A DNA stretch of 64,000 nt from contig NZ_AUMK01000004.1 of the NCBI RefSeq assembly GCF_000430645.1, forward strand, positions 372,001 to 436,000, written 5' to 3'. Below the pieces are notes generated by a model. The model ran no database searches and was not told the origin of the DNA. It saw only the letters and a list, made by a program, of their open reading frames with translations. The position numbers and the translations under genes are program-made. The stretch's first letter is position 1. Every line of letters begins with the position of its first letter. Of the stretch, positions 36,325 to 44,809 are shown piece by piece. The DNA is from Aquimarina latercula DSM 2041 (GTDB taxonomy: Bacteria > Bacteroidota > Bacteroidia > Flavobacteriales > Flavobacteriaceae).

Positions 36325-37098
36325 ATGTTAAAAAGATTTTTCCTTTTAACTCTTATAATTTTTAGTGTTTCTGGTTTTTCTCAAAAAAAAATATCGGTCA
36401 TCTATACAGGGAATATGGGTGTTTATATTTCTAATGGAGAATCTTCCGTATTAATCGATGGATTACATTCTAAATATGGAGATGATTATCTTTTTCCTCC
36501 AACCTCCTTGATTAATAAAATACATACAGATTTACAACCAGATGTTATACTATTTACACATCATCATGGAGATCACTTTAGTACATTACTTTCTAATGAT
36601 TATTTAAATTTTAATAAAAAAGCTGTTTTATTTGGGCCTAATCAAATAACAGAAAAAATAATTCCTTTTAATAATCGATTATTTACAATTGCTACTTCAG
36701 ATTACAAAAAACAGACCATAAAAATCAAAAAACTTGATATCACAGGTGTAAAAATCAATCATGCAGGAAAAAGACATACAACCGTAGAAAATATAGGTTA
36801 CATTATTGATTTTAAGTCAAAAAAAGTTCTACACGTTGGTGATACCAATTGGATGAATGATATTAATTTATTTAACCGATTAAAATTGGTAAATGATGGT
36901 ATTGACATTGCAATTCTTCCTTATTGGATGTTATTAGATAATAATGCAAGTCAACTGATCAAAAATCATATTAACGCCAAACAGATTATCGCTACACACA
37001 TTTCACCTAAAATAAAGAAACAAGAATTACAGGATTTAAAGAAAAAATATCCTGAGGTACATTTTTTAACAATACTAGAAGAACAAATTCAATTATAA
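36325..37098 (+). CDS. Secreted metallo-beta-lactamase-fold hydrolase (UlaG-like)
   Basis: 257 residues with a Sec signal peptide (VSGFSQ). The metal motif HxHxDH is THHHGDH (His79, His81, Asp83, His84), with further ligands in NHAGKRH and HVGDTNW and the late His in IATHISP. The short form resembles UlaG-like lactonases and phosphodiesterases of the MBL fold, but exported. It begins a close run of four genes extending to 43002. Confidence 0.8.
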   Translation: MLKRFFLLTLIIFSVSGFSQKKISVIYTGNMGVYISNGESSVLIDGLHSKYGDDYLFPPTSLINKIHTDLQPDVILFTHHHGDHFSTLLSNDYLNFNKKAVLFGPNQITEKIIPFNNRLFTIATSDYKKQTIKIKKLDITGVKINHAGKRHTTVENIGYIIDFKSKKVLHVGDTNWMNDINLFNRLKLVNDGIDIAILPYWMLLDNNASQLIKNHINAKQIIATHISPKIKKQELQDLKKKYPEVHFLTILEEQIQL

Positions 37099-37115
37099 TT
37101 AACTCACTCTATAAA

Positions 37116-40100
37116 ATGAAAAGATTACTATTTCTATTATCTCTTACCCTAATATCCTCTATTTCTGCACAAGAATTTTCTATGGATTATGTAAAAAAAA
37201 TACATCCACGTAATATTGGTCCGGGTGGAATGAGCGGACGTGTTACCTCTATTGATGTTGTTACCTCTAATCCGGATATTATGTATGCAGGAACAGCCTC
37301 TGGAGGGTTGTGGAAATCTACATCTGGTGGAATTAAATGGAAACCTATTTTTGACAAGGAAGTTACCGCTTCTATTGGTGCAGTTGCAATTCAACAATCA
37401 AACCCTTCTGTAGTTTGGGCAGGAACAGGAGAAGGTAATCCTAGAAATAGTCTTAATGGAGGTTACGGAATTTATAAATCTTTAGATGGTGGTAAGAACT
37501 GGAAATTGATGGGGTTAGAAAAAACTCGTCATATCCACAGAGTAGTAATAGATCCAACCAATCCTAATATTGTATATGTTGCGGCTATTGGTTCTCCTTG
37601 GGGAATACATCCTGAAAGAGGAATTTTTAAAACAACTGATGGAGGAGAAACTTGGAACAAAGTTCTTTCTGCTAATAATAAAACAGGAGCTGCAGATCTA
37701 GTAATGGATCCTACCAATCCTAATAAATTAATTGCTGCTTTATGGGAACACAAACGTGACCCTTGGTTTTTTAAATCAGGAGGTGAAGGTTCTGGATTAT
37801 ATATTACTCATGATGGAGGAAAAACTTGGCAAGAAAGAACTGATAAAGATGGATTACCAAAAGGTGATCTAGGACGAATTGGAATTGCTATAGCTAGAAA
37901 TAAGCCTAATATTGTATATGCATTAATTGAGGCTAAGAAAAATGCCTTATATAAATCCGAAGATGGTGGCTTTAATTGGAAAAAAATTAATGATAAAAAC
38001 GACATTGGCAATCGCCCTTTCTACTATTCAGAAATATATGTAGATCCTCAGAATGAAAATAGAGTATATTCTGTATTTACCTATGTAAATGTATCTGAAG
38101 ACGGTGGAAAAAATTTCAAGCAGTTAATGCCAGCTTATGGTGTTGATAATGGAGTGCATCCAGATCATCATGCTTGGTGGATACATCCGCAGGATGGTAA
38201 TTTTATGATCGATGGTAATGATGGAGGTTTAAATATTACACGAGATGGTGGAAAAACCTGGAGATTTATAGGAAATCTGCCTGTTGCGCAATTTTATCAT
38301 ATTAATGTAGATAATGAGTATCCTTATAATGTTTATGGAGGTATGCAGGATAATGGTAGTTGGAGAGGTCCAGCATATGTGTGGAAAGCTCAAGGAATTA
38401 GAAATTCTTATTGGCAAGAAATATCTTTTGGAGATGGATTTGATGTAGTACCTGATAAAGATGATTCCAGATATGGATGGTCTATGAGTCAACAAGGTTT
38501 TGTTAGCCGTTATGACTGGATGACCGGTAATAATTATACAGTTAAACCTACACATCCAGATCCTGAAGTAAAGCTGCGTTTTAATTGGAATGCCGCTATC
38601 AATATTGATCCTTTTGATAATAACACATTATATTTTGGAAGTCAATTTGTACATAAAAGTAAAGACAAAGGGTTAACTTGGGAGGTAATTTCTCCTGATC
38701 TATCCACCAATGATCCAGAAAAACTAAAACAAGCAGAAAGCGGTGGTTTAACAATGGATGCTACTGGAGCAGAAAATCATTGTACTATTTTAGTAATAGA
38801 ACCATCTCCTTTAGAACAAAATATGCTATGGGCGGCAACAGATGATGGACGTGTTCACATTACTCAAAATGGTGGTGCAAATTGGACTGATATTTCTAAA
38901 AACATTAAAGGGCTACCTAGTGGTAGTTGGATAGTTCAGATCAAAGCTTCCAATAAGAAAAAAGGAGAAGCTCTTTTAGTAGCAAATGATTATAGAAGGT
39001 TTAATTACACTCCGTATGCGTATAGAACCGTAGACTATGGTAAAACTTGGGAGCGCATCGTAGATAATGGTGATGTTCAAAGTTATGTTTTGAGTATTGT
39101 AGAAGATCCTATTGAGAAAAATTTACTTTTTCTAGGAACAGATGATGGATTATACATTTCCTTAAATGCAGGTCGCAAATGGACAAAATGGACCTCTGGT
39201 TTCCCTACAGTTTCAGTAAAAGACTTAGTAATACAACCTAGAGAACATGATTTGGTGATAGGAACGTTTGGTAGAGCTGCTTGGGTCCTAGATGATATTA
39301 GACCCTTACGTGCTCTAGCCAAAAATAAAAACATTCTTACTCAGAAATTACAATTATTTAATCCTCCAACTGCATATCAAGCTGCCTATCAACAACCAAC
39401 AGGAAGTCGTTTCGGTGCTGATGCCTTATATAACGGTGAGAATCGTGATTTTGGCGCACATATTTCCTTTTTTGTAACCGTAGAACAAAAAGAAGCGTCT
39501 AAAAAAGAAAAAGATAAAAAAGATGAAAAAGAAAACAATGAAGAGGAAATAGATGAGAATGAAGAAAAAAAGGTTAAATGGGATTCTATACATCTAAAAA
39601 TATATGATGGTGATCGACTTATCAGAACGCTTAAACAAAAAACTCCAGATTCTACTGGAATTCATAAAATGCGATGGTTTATGGATGAAAAAGGAGTAGA
39701 TCGACCATCTAGAAAAATCCAGAAATCTAAGAGAGAACCTGGTGGGGTTACAGTTAAACCAGGGACTTATAAATTACTAATGGAATATGGTGATCAAAAA
39801 TCAGAATCTAGTATCGAAGTTAAATCTGATCCAAGATTACAGATTTCTCAGCAAAATATAAATGAAATATACGATGCTTCCAAAAACCTAGAATCTATGA
39901 GACAAACCGTCGCTGATGCAGTTAAGCAATTGGTAGAAAGTAAAGAAGTAGCTTCTAAATACCAAAAAGAACTTAAGAAGTTAGATAAAAAGAAGTTTAA
40001 AGATCAAATTAAGTCTTCTAAAGATATTATTAAAAAAATTGATTCTACCTTAGCTATTTATTTAGGCAAAGAAGATAAAAGACAAGGTATTACTCGTAAT

Positions 40101-40334
40101 CCGGAAGTAACTGTGATGCAACGCTTAGGTACTGCAGGGTGGTATACAGGAAGTAGACAAAATGGTTTAACAGTTACCGAAAAAACTTTGATAAAACATG
40201 CTAATGATGCATTAAAAGAGGCTTTAGATAAAACAAATTCTTTCTTCAAAGAAGATTGGAAACCTTATCAGGAAGCAATAGAAAAATTAGAGACTTCTCC
40301 GTTTAAGGAGATAAAAACTTTCACAATCAAATAA
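37116..40334 (+). CDS. Secreted VPS10/BNR-repeat beta-propeller protein
   Basis: 1072 residues with a Sec signal peptide (SISAQ). Residues of about 30-730 contain repeated Asp-box/BNR units (TDGGETWNK, HDGGKTWQE, EDGGFNWKK, RDGGKTWRF, QNGGANWTD), as in sortilin/VPS10-like propellers. A highly charged Lys/Glu linker lies near residues 785-820, followed by a FlgD-like Ig segment (MRWFMDEKG, PGTYKLLMEYGD) and a helical C-terminus. No catalytic motif is certain. In flavobacteria such proteins are exported and placed next to peptidases, as here, where the S9 peptidase follows after 12 bases. It may bind protein or glycan substrates. Confidence 0.82.
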   Translation: MKRLLFLLSLTLISSISAQEFSMDYVKKIHPRNIGPGGMSGRVTSIDVVTSNPDIMYAGTASGGLWKSTSGGIKWKPIFDKEVTASIGAVAIQQSNPSVVWAGTGEGNPRNSLNGGYGIYKSLDGGKNWKLMGLEKTRHIHRVVIDPTNPNIVYVAAIGSPWGIHPERGIFKTTDGGETWNKVLSANNKTGAADLVMDPTNPNKLIAALWEHKRDPWFFKSGGEGSGLYITHDGGKTWQERTDKDGLPKGDLGRIGIAIARNKPNIVYALIEAKKNALYKSEDGGFNWKKINDKNDIGNRPFYYSEIYVDPQNENRVYSVFTYVNVSEDGGKNFKQLMPAYGVDNGVHPDHHAWWIHPQDGNFMIDGNDGGLNITRDGGKTWRFIGNLPVAQFYHINVDNEYPYNVYGGMQDNGSWRGPAYVWKAQGIRNSYWQEISFGDGFDVVPDKDDSRYGWSMSQQGFVSRYDWMTGNNYTVKPTHPDPEVKLRFNWNAAINIDPFDNNTLYFGSQFVHKSKDKGLTWEVISPDLSTNDPEKLKQAESGGLTMDATGAENHCTILVIEPSPLEQNMLWAATDDGRVHITQNGGANWTDISKNIKGLPSGSWIVQIKASNKKKGEALLVANDYRRFNYTPYAYRTVDYGKTWERIVDNGDVQSYVLSIVEDPIEKNLLFLGTDDGLYISLNAGRKWTKWTSGFPTVSVKDLVIQPREHDLVIGTFGRAAWVLDDIRPLRALAKNKNILTQKLQLFNPPTAYQAAYQQPTGSRFGADALYNGENRDFGAHISFFVTVEQKEASKKEKDKKDEKENNEEEIDENEEKKVKWDSIHLKIYDGDRLIRTLKQKTPDSTGIHKMRWFMDEKGVDRPSRKIQKSKREPGGVTVKPGTYKLLMEYGDQKSESSIEVKSDPRLQISQQNINEIYDASKNLESMRQTVADAVKQLVESKEVASKYQKELKKLDKKKFKDQIKSSKDIIKKIDSTLAIYLGKEDKRQGITRNPEVTVMQRLGTAGWYTGSRQNGLTVTEKTLIKHANDALKEALDKTNSFFKEDWKPYQEAIEKLETSPFKEIKTFTIK

Positions 40335-40346
40335 AAACTCTTAATC

Positions 40347-42299
40347 ATGAAAAAACTCATTATTATAGGAATTGGAGTACTACTACTCCATTCCTGCAAA
40401 AAGGAAAAAAAAGAAGAAGTTGTTGCTCCTCCTATTGCAATTGAAGAATATTCAATTGAACAATTCATGGACAATGAAAATGCTTTTTCCAATGGCTTTT
40501 CTAATGACAAGTCTAAAGTTCTTATGACTAGTAACCGTTCTGGTATTTATAATATGTATACCACATCGGTTAAAGGCGGAGAATTAATTCCAGTTACAAA
40601 ATCCGATAGCTCTTCTGTTTTTGGTATTTCTTATTTCCCAGAAGATGATAGAATACTATTTAGAATGGATGGTAATGGAGATGAAATATATAAAATCTTT
40701 CTTAAAGACAGTTCTGGTATTACACGACTGACTCCCGAAAAAAATGTGAGAGCTTTATTTAGAGGTTGGTCAAAGGATGGAAAAAGTTTCTTTTATGGAA
40801 GTAATGAAAGGGATCCTAAATACATGGATCATTATGAAATGAATATTGCCGATTTCACTTCTAAAATGATCTATCAGAATAACGATGGAATGGATTTTGG
40901 CGGTATGTCTGAAGATAGAAAGTACATTGCGCTTACTAAGGCAGTAACTACAAACGATGTCGATTTGTATTTAATGAATACAGAAACCAAAGAAAAAACT
41001 AAAGTCAATGAGAATATTAGCGGTAATCAACCTCAAGATTTTTCTCCAGACAACACTTCATTCTATTATACCACCGATGATAATGCAGAATTTAGTTATT
41101 TAATGAAATATAATCTTGCAAATGGTACAAAAGAAAAAGTAGCAGAAAAAAATTGGGATATTAATTCATTTTATTTCACTAGAAATGGAAAATATCAAGT
41201 AATGTTTACTAATGAGGATGCTAAAACTGTAATGGATGTAAAAGAAGTCGCTACTGGTACAGATGTGGCATTTCCTTCATTTGAAAATAAAGAAATTTCA
41301 AGTGCAAGTTTTTCTAGAGATGAGTCCATGGCATTTTTAAATGTTTCAGGTTCAAGTACTCCTAGAAACGTGTACTCTTACGATATGGCATCTAAAGAAT
41401 ATCATCAATTAACAGATGTATTAAACAAAGATATTAACGAAGATCATTTAGTAGCATCAGAAGTTGTTCGTTTTAAATCTTTTGATGGTTTAGAAATTCC
41501 TGCGATATATTATAAGCCAAAACAAGCTACTACAGACAATAAAGTTCCAGCATTGGTATGGGTACATGGTGGTCCTGGAGGACAATCTAGACAAGGTTTT
41601 AGTTCACAAATCCAATATTATGTAAATCACGGATACGCAATTCTTGCCGTAAATAATAGAGGAAGTAGTGGTTATGGTAAAACGTTCTATAAAATGGATG
41701 ATCAAAATCACGGAGATAAAGATCTAAAAGATTGTGTAGCCGGAAAAAATTGGTTAGCACAACAAGATATTATTGATGCCAATAAAATAGGAATTATTGG
41801 AGGTTCTTATGGAGGTTACATGACTATGGCAGCCCTTACCTATACTCCTGAAGATTTTAAAGTGGGAGTTAATATATTTGGAGTTACTAACTGGTTAAGA
41901 ACATTAAAAAGCATTCCACCATGGTGGGAATCTTTTAAAGATGCTTTATATACAGAGATGGGAGATCCTAATACTGCTGATTCAGTAAGATTACGTCAAA
42001 TTTCACCATTATTTCATACTGAAAAAGTGACCAAACCTTTAATTGTTTTACAAGGAGCTAAAGACCCTAGAGTTCTAAAGGTAGAATCGGATGAAATAGT
42101 CGCTGGAGTTAAGAAAAATGGTGTTCCTGTAGAATATGTATTGTTCGAAGATGAAGGACATGGGTTTGTAAAAAAAGAGAATCAGATCGAAGCCTATGGA
42201 AGAATCCTAAAATTCTTAGATAAATATCTAAAAGAACCTGGATCAGAAATCATTAATGACGGAAAATCTGAAACTAAAACTGTAGAATCAGAATCCTAG
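40347..42299 (+). CDS. Lipoprotein S9-family prolyl-oligopeptidase-type peptidase
   Basis: 650 residues with an SPase II signal (LLLHSC). The N-terminal half is a TolB/DPP-like beta-propeller (MTSNRSGIYNMY, SPDNTSFYY). The C-terminal alpha/beta hydrolase has the triad Ser487 in GGSYGGY, Asp573 in GAKDPRV and His605 in EDEGHGF, with the oxyanion WVHGGPGG before it. It should cleave small peptides, often after proline, at the outer or inner membrane surface. It is third in the run 36325-43002. Confidence 0.9.
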   Translation: MKKLIIIGIGVLLLHSCKKEKKEEVVAPPIAIEEYSIEQFMDNENAFSNGFSNDKSKVLMTSNRSGIYNMYTTSVKGGELIPVTKSDSSSVFGISYFPEDDRILFRMDGNGDEIYKIFLKDSSGITRLTPEKNVRALFRGWSKDGKSFFYGSNERDPKYMDHYEMNIADFTSKMIYQNNDGMDFGGMSEDRKYIALTKAVTTNDVDLYLMNTETKEKTKVNENISGNQPQDFSPDNTSFYYTTDDNAEFSYLMKYNLANGTKEKVAEKNWDINSFYFTRNGKYQVMFTNEDAKTVMDVKEVATGTDVAFPSFENKEISSASFSRDESMAFLNVSGSSTPRNVYSYDMASKEYHQLTDVLNKDINEDHLVASEVVRFKSFDGLEIPAIYYKPKQATTDNKVPALVWVHGGPGGQSRQGFSSQIQYYVNHGYAILAVNNRGSSGYGKTFYKMDDQNHGDKDLKDCVAGKNWLAQQDIIDANKIGIIGGSYGGYMTMAALTYTPEDFKVGVNIFGVTNWLRTLKSIPPWWESFKDALYTEMGDPNTADSVRLRQISPLFHTEKVTKPLIVLQGAKDPRVLKVESDEIVAGVKKNGVPVEYVLFEDEGHGFVKKENQIEAYGRILKFLDKYLKEPGSEIINDGKSETKTVESES

Positions 42300-42324
42300 T
42301 ATTATATTATTGCTACATATATTT

Positions 42325-43002
42325 ATGAAAAAAACAATTGTATTCCTTACAATACTAATGAGTATTAACTATATCAGTGCTCAAGAAACTGGAGAAGACG
42401 ACTTAGGCGCTTGGTATATGTATTTTGGAACGAATCGAATAACGGATAAATTAAGTATTCACTCAGAAGCTCAATTTCGTTTCTACGAAGTAGCTAATAC
42501 TTTTAATCAATTATTACTTCGAACCGGTTTAAATTATCATCTTACAGAAAATGCAATAGCAACTATTGGATATGGTTATATCAATACAGATGGTACTTTC
42601 TCGGATATTCCTGGTGAAGAAAATAGTAATGAGCATCGAATTTTTGAGCAATTTATTCTTAAAAATGAAGTAGGAAAAATAAAATTCGAACATCGATATC
42701 GATTAGAACAACGATTTATTAGTACGCAAGTTGATGATTTCACCGAACATCGCGCTAGATATAGATTACAACTGACATATCCTTTTAACGAAAAATGGTT
42801 CATAAATGTTTATGATGAAGTTTTTATTAATTTACAAGAGCCTATTTTTGGTCAAAATCGTTTGTATGGTGCAGTTGGTTATAATGTAAAATCAAACTTT
42901 AGTATTCAGTTTGGGTACTTAAAAAATCATTTTACTGGTATCAACTTTGATCGATTACAGTTAGGTATCATCTATAATACCGACTTCAGAAAGAAAGAAT
43001 AA
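42325..43002 (+). CDS. DUF2490 outer-membrane beta-barrel-like protein
   Basis: 225 residues from the ATG at 42325 (an upstream TTG at 42310 is rejected because the signal peptide MKKTIVFLTIL starts here). The signal ends at ISAQ. The mature part has alternating aromatic strands (LGAWYMYFG, SIHSEAQFRFYE, LLLRTGLNYHL, FEHRYRLEQRF, RYRLQLTYPF) of a DUF2490 barrel. Function unknown. It follows the S9 peptidase by 25 bases. Confidence 0.82.
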   Translation: MKKTIVFLTILMSINYISAQETGEDDLGAWYMYFGTNRITDKLSIHSEAQFRFYEVANTFNQLLLRTGLNYHLTENAIATIGYGYINTDGTFSDIPGEENSNEHRIFEQFILKNEVGKIKFEHRYRLEQRFISTQVDDFTEHRARYRLQLTYPFNEKWFINVYDEVFINLQEPIFGQNRLYGAVGYNVKSNFSIQFGYLKNHFTGINFDRLQLGIIYNTDFRKKE

Positions 43003-43030
43003 AAGATACAGTTAAAAAGTATTGATATCT

Positions 43031-43118
43031 AATTGGGCCTCTGATCACTTTTATCTTGTTAAAAGATTAAAATTTCCAAAGGCTCAATTAGAAAATAAAA
43101 AGCTTCATTTTTTTTAAG
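43031..43118 (+). promoter_or_regulatory. Structured leader region before the isochorismatase-like gene
   Basis: AATTGGGCCT (43031-43040) pairs with AGGCTCAATT (43080-43089) over 10 positions including one G-U, enclosing an inner hairpin around ATCTT-GTTA-AAGAT. A second AAGCTT-type hairpin follows before the start codon. It could be the terminator region of the previous transcript or a 5' regulatory RNA; no known riboswitch class was recognised. Confidence 0.35.
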
Positions 43119-43136
43119 CTCTTAAAAAAGAAAACT

Positions 43137-43706
43137 ATGGCACTTACAAAAAAAGATAATCCAGCATTACTACTTATTGATGTACAAAAAGGAATCAACA
43201 ATCCAGGATATTATGGCACGGAACGTAATAACCCTAACGCTGAAAAAAACATAGAGGCTTTATTAAAAAAATGGAGATTAGAAAGTTTACCAATCTATCA
43301 CGTAAAACATTGTTCTTCTAACCCAGATTCTCCATTGGCCAAAGGGAAAATTGGTAATGAATTTCAAGATTTTATAGTACCACAACAAAACGAACCGGTT
43401 ATTGAAAAGGATGTAAACAGTGCATTTATAGGTACAGATCTCAGAACACAATTAGAAGATGCAAATATTAAAAACGTAGTTATTGTAGGATTAACCACAG
43501 AACATTGCGTATCTACCAGTACCCGAATGGCCTCTAACTATGGGTTTAATACTTTTCTAATTGAAGACGCTGTAGCGGCTTTTGATAAAATTAGCTTTAG
43601 TGGTAAAAGATATAGTGCTCAAATGGTACACGATATTGAAATTGCTAATCTCAAAGATGAATTTGCTACGGTTGTGCTAACTGAAGAAATAGTTAAACTT
43701 TCTTAG
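43137..43706 (+). CDS. Isochorismatase-like cysteine hydrolase
   Basis: 189 residues, cytoplasmic. The catalytic triad of the family is visible: Asp15 in LLLIDVQKG, Lys91 in VIEKDVNSAF and Cys124 in GLTTEHCVSTS. Members hydrolyse isochorismate, nicotinamide or other amides; the sequence does not tell which. It stands alone, with a structured leader upstream. Confidence 0.87.
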   Translation: MALTKKDNPALLLIDVQKGINNPGYYGTERNNPNAEKNIEALLKKWRLESLPIYHVKHCSSNPDSPLAKGKIGNEFQDFIVPQQNEPVIEKDVNSAFIGTDLRTQLEDANIKNVVIVGLTTEHCVSTSTRMASNYGFNTFLIEDAVAAFDKISFSGKRYSAQMVHDIEIANLKDEFATVVLTEEIVKLS

Positions 43707-44010
43707 TTTAATTAATCAAACATAAAAACCTCTCCTATTTCTTTAGTAAATTAATCTTCTATTACTAAAACACTAACGGAGGCCGTTTACAATATAAGTT
43801 ATCTAAAATTGGGTACTAAAAATTAGAGACATATTTTAATCTTTTAAGAAATACTATAATTTGCTAAAAAAAATGTTTATAAGTTGTTTTATCGACATTA
43901 TTTGCTTTTTATCGATTAAAATATTATATTTACGGTAAAACCATAATTAACAATTTTACGTAATTTTCCCCATTTTTATTAAAAAATAGTTCTAACGGTA
44001 TAGCCATAAT
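43707..44010 (+). other. Intergenic region with candidate promoter
   Basis: About 300 bases. The only feature seen is a promoter-like pair: TTTG at 43901-43904, a 20-base spacer, and TATATTTA at 43925-43932, one base away from the TAnnTTTG box. Transcription would give a leader of about 70 bases before the DUF547 gene. Two similar pieces with the core ACGGTA..CCATAAT lie at about 43932-43947 and 43995-44009, the second touching the start codon. Confidence 0.4.
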
Positions 44011-44730
44011 ATGAAAAAGACATATTTATTACTAGCAATAATAACATTATCAAGTTTTATATCTAGTATACACGCACAAAAAAAACATATAGATCATATG
44101 GTATGGGATCAACTTCTACTATTAAATGTATCTAATGATGGTAAAGTAGATTATAAAGGGTTTATTAGGGATAAATTTTTATTTGACAAATACTTTACAT
44201 CTTTATCCACTAACTATCCTTCAGAAAATTCAGAAAACTCTGAGAAATTAGCGTATTGGGTAAATCTATATAATGCTATTGTAATGAAAATGATAATAGA
44301 TCACTATCCCATTAAATCAATAAATGATCTTAAAAATCCCTGGAAGAAAAAATCAATTGAAATAAATAATATAAAATATAGTCTCGATGATATTGAGCAC
44401 ACAATTTTAAGAAAAATGGATGAACCTAGAATTCACTTCTTACTTAATTGTGCTGCAACTTCTTCTCCAAAACTATGGAATAGAGCTTATACAAATAGAA
44501 ACATTACTAAAGCCTTAGAAGAAAGGACTATTGAATATATTAATGATCCTTCTAAAAATATCATCACCAATAATGAAGTGAACATTTCAAAAGTATTTGA
44601 TTGGTACGCTAAAGATTTTGATAATGGAGATATTAAAAGTTATATCAATAGATATTCAAAAGTAAAAATCGATAAGTCATCAAAAATAAATTACTTGGAA
44701 TATGACTGGAGTTTAAATGAGAGAGAATAA
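44011..44730 (+). CDS. DUF547 domain secreted protein
   Basis: 239 residues with a Sec signal (ends near IHAQ). The family features are WDQLLLLNVSNDGKVDYKGF, LAYWVNLYNAIVMKMIIDHYP, SLDDIEHTILR, and the IHFLLNCAATSSPKLW block, with the conserved Cys, that corresponds to the usual HFALVCGAKSCP. DUF547 proteins are thought to have a papain-like fold in some analyses; the activity is unknown. A bidirectional terminator separates it from the converging surface-protein operon. Confidence 0.83.
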   Translation: MKKTYLLLAIITLSSFISSIHAQKKHIDHMVWDQLLLLNVSNDGKVDYKGFIRDKFLFDKYFTSLSTNYPSENSENSEKLAYWVNLYNAIVMKMIIDHYPIKSINDLKNPWKKKSIEINNIKYSLDDIEHTILRKMDEPRIHFLLNCAATSSPKLWNRAYTNRNITKALEERTIEYINDPSKNIITNNEVNISKVFDWYAKDFDNGDIKSYINRYSKVKIDKSSKINYLEYDWSLNERE

Positions 44731-44755
44731 CTTTTCTTAACTATAAATAAAAAAA

Positions 44756-44778
44756 GCCCTTTATTAAAAACAAAGGGC
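44756..44778. terminator. Bidirectional Rho-independent terminator
   Basis: GCCCTTT (44756-44762) and AAAGGGC (44772-44778) form a 7-bp stem. Read on the minus strand it is followed by a run of seven T, so it mainly ends the surface-protein operon; on the plus strand a weaker T-rich stretch serves the DUF547 gene. Confidence 0.75.
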
Positions 44779-44809
44779 CTTTCTAATTTCTATCTAAAAT
44801 ATTTTAAAA

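Noticed and set aside
39480..39560. Lys/Glu-rich low-complexity segment in the VPS10-like gene taken as a repeat or insertion
   Set aside because: It is an in-frame charged linker between the propeller and C-terminal domains.
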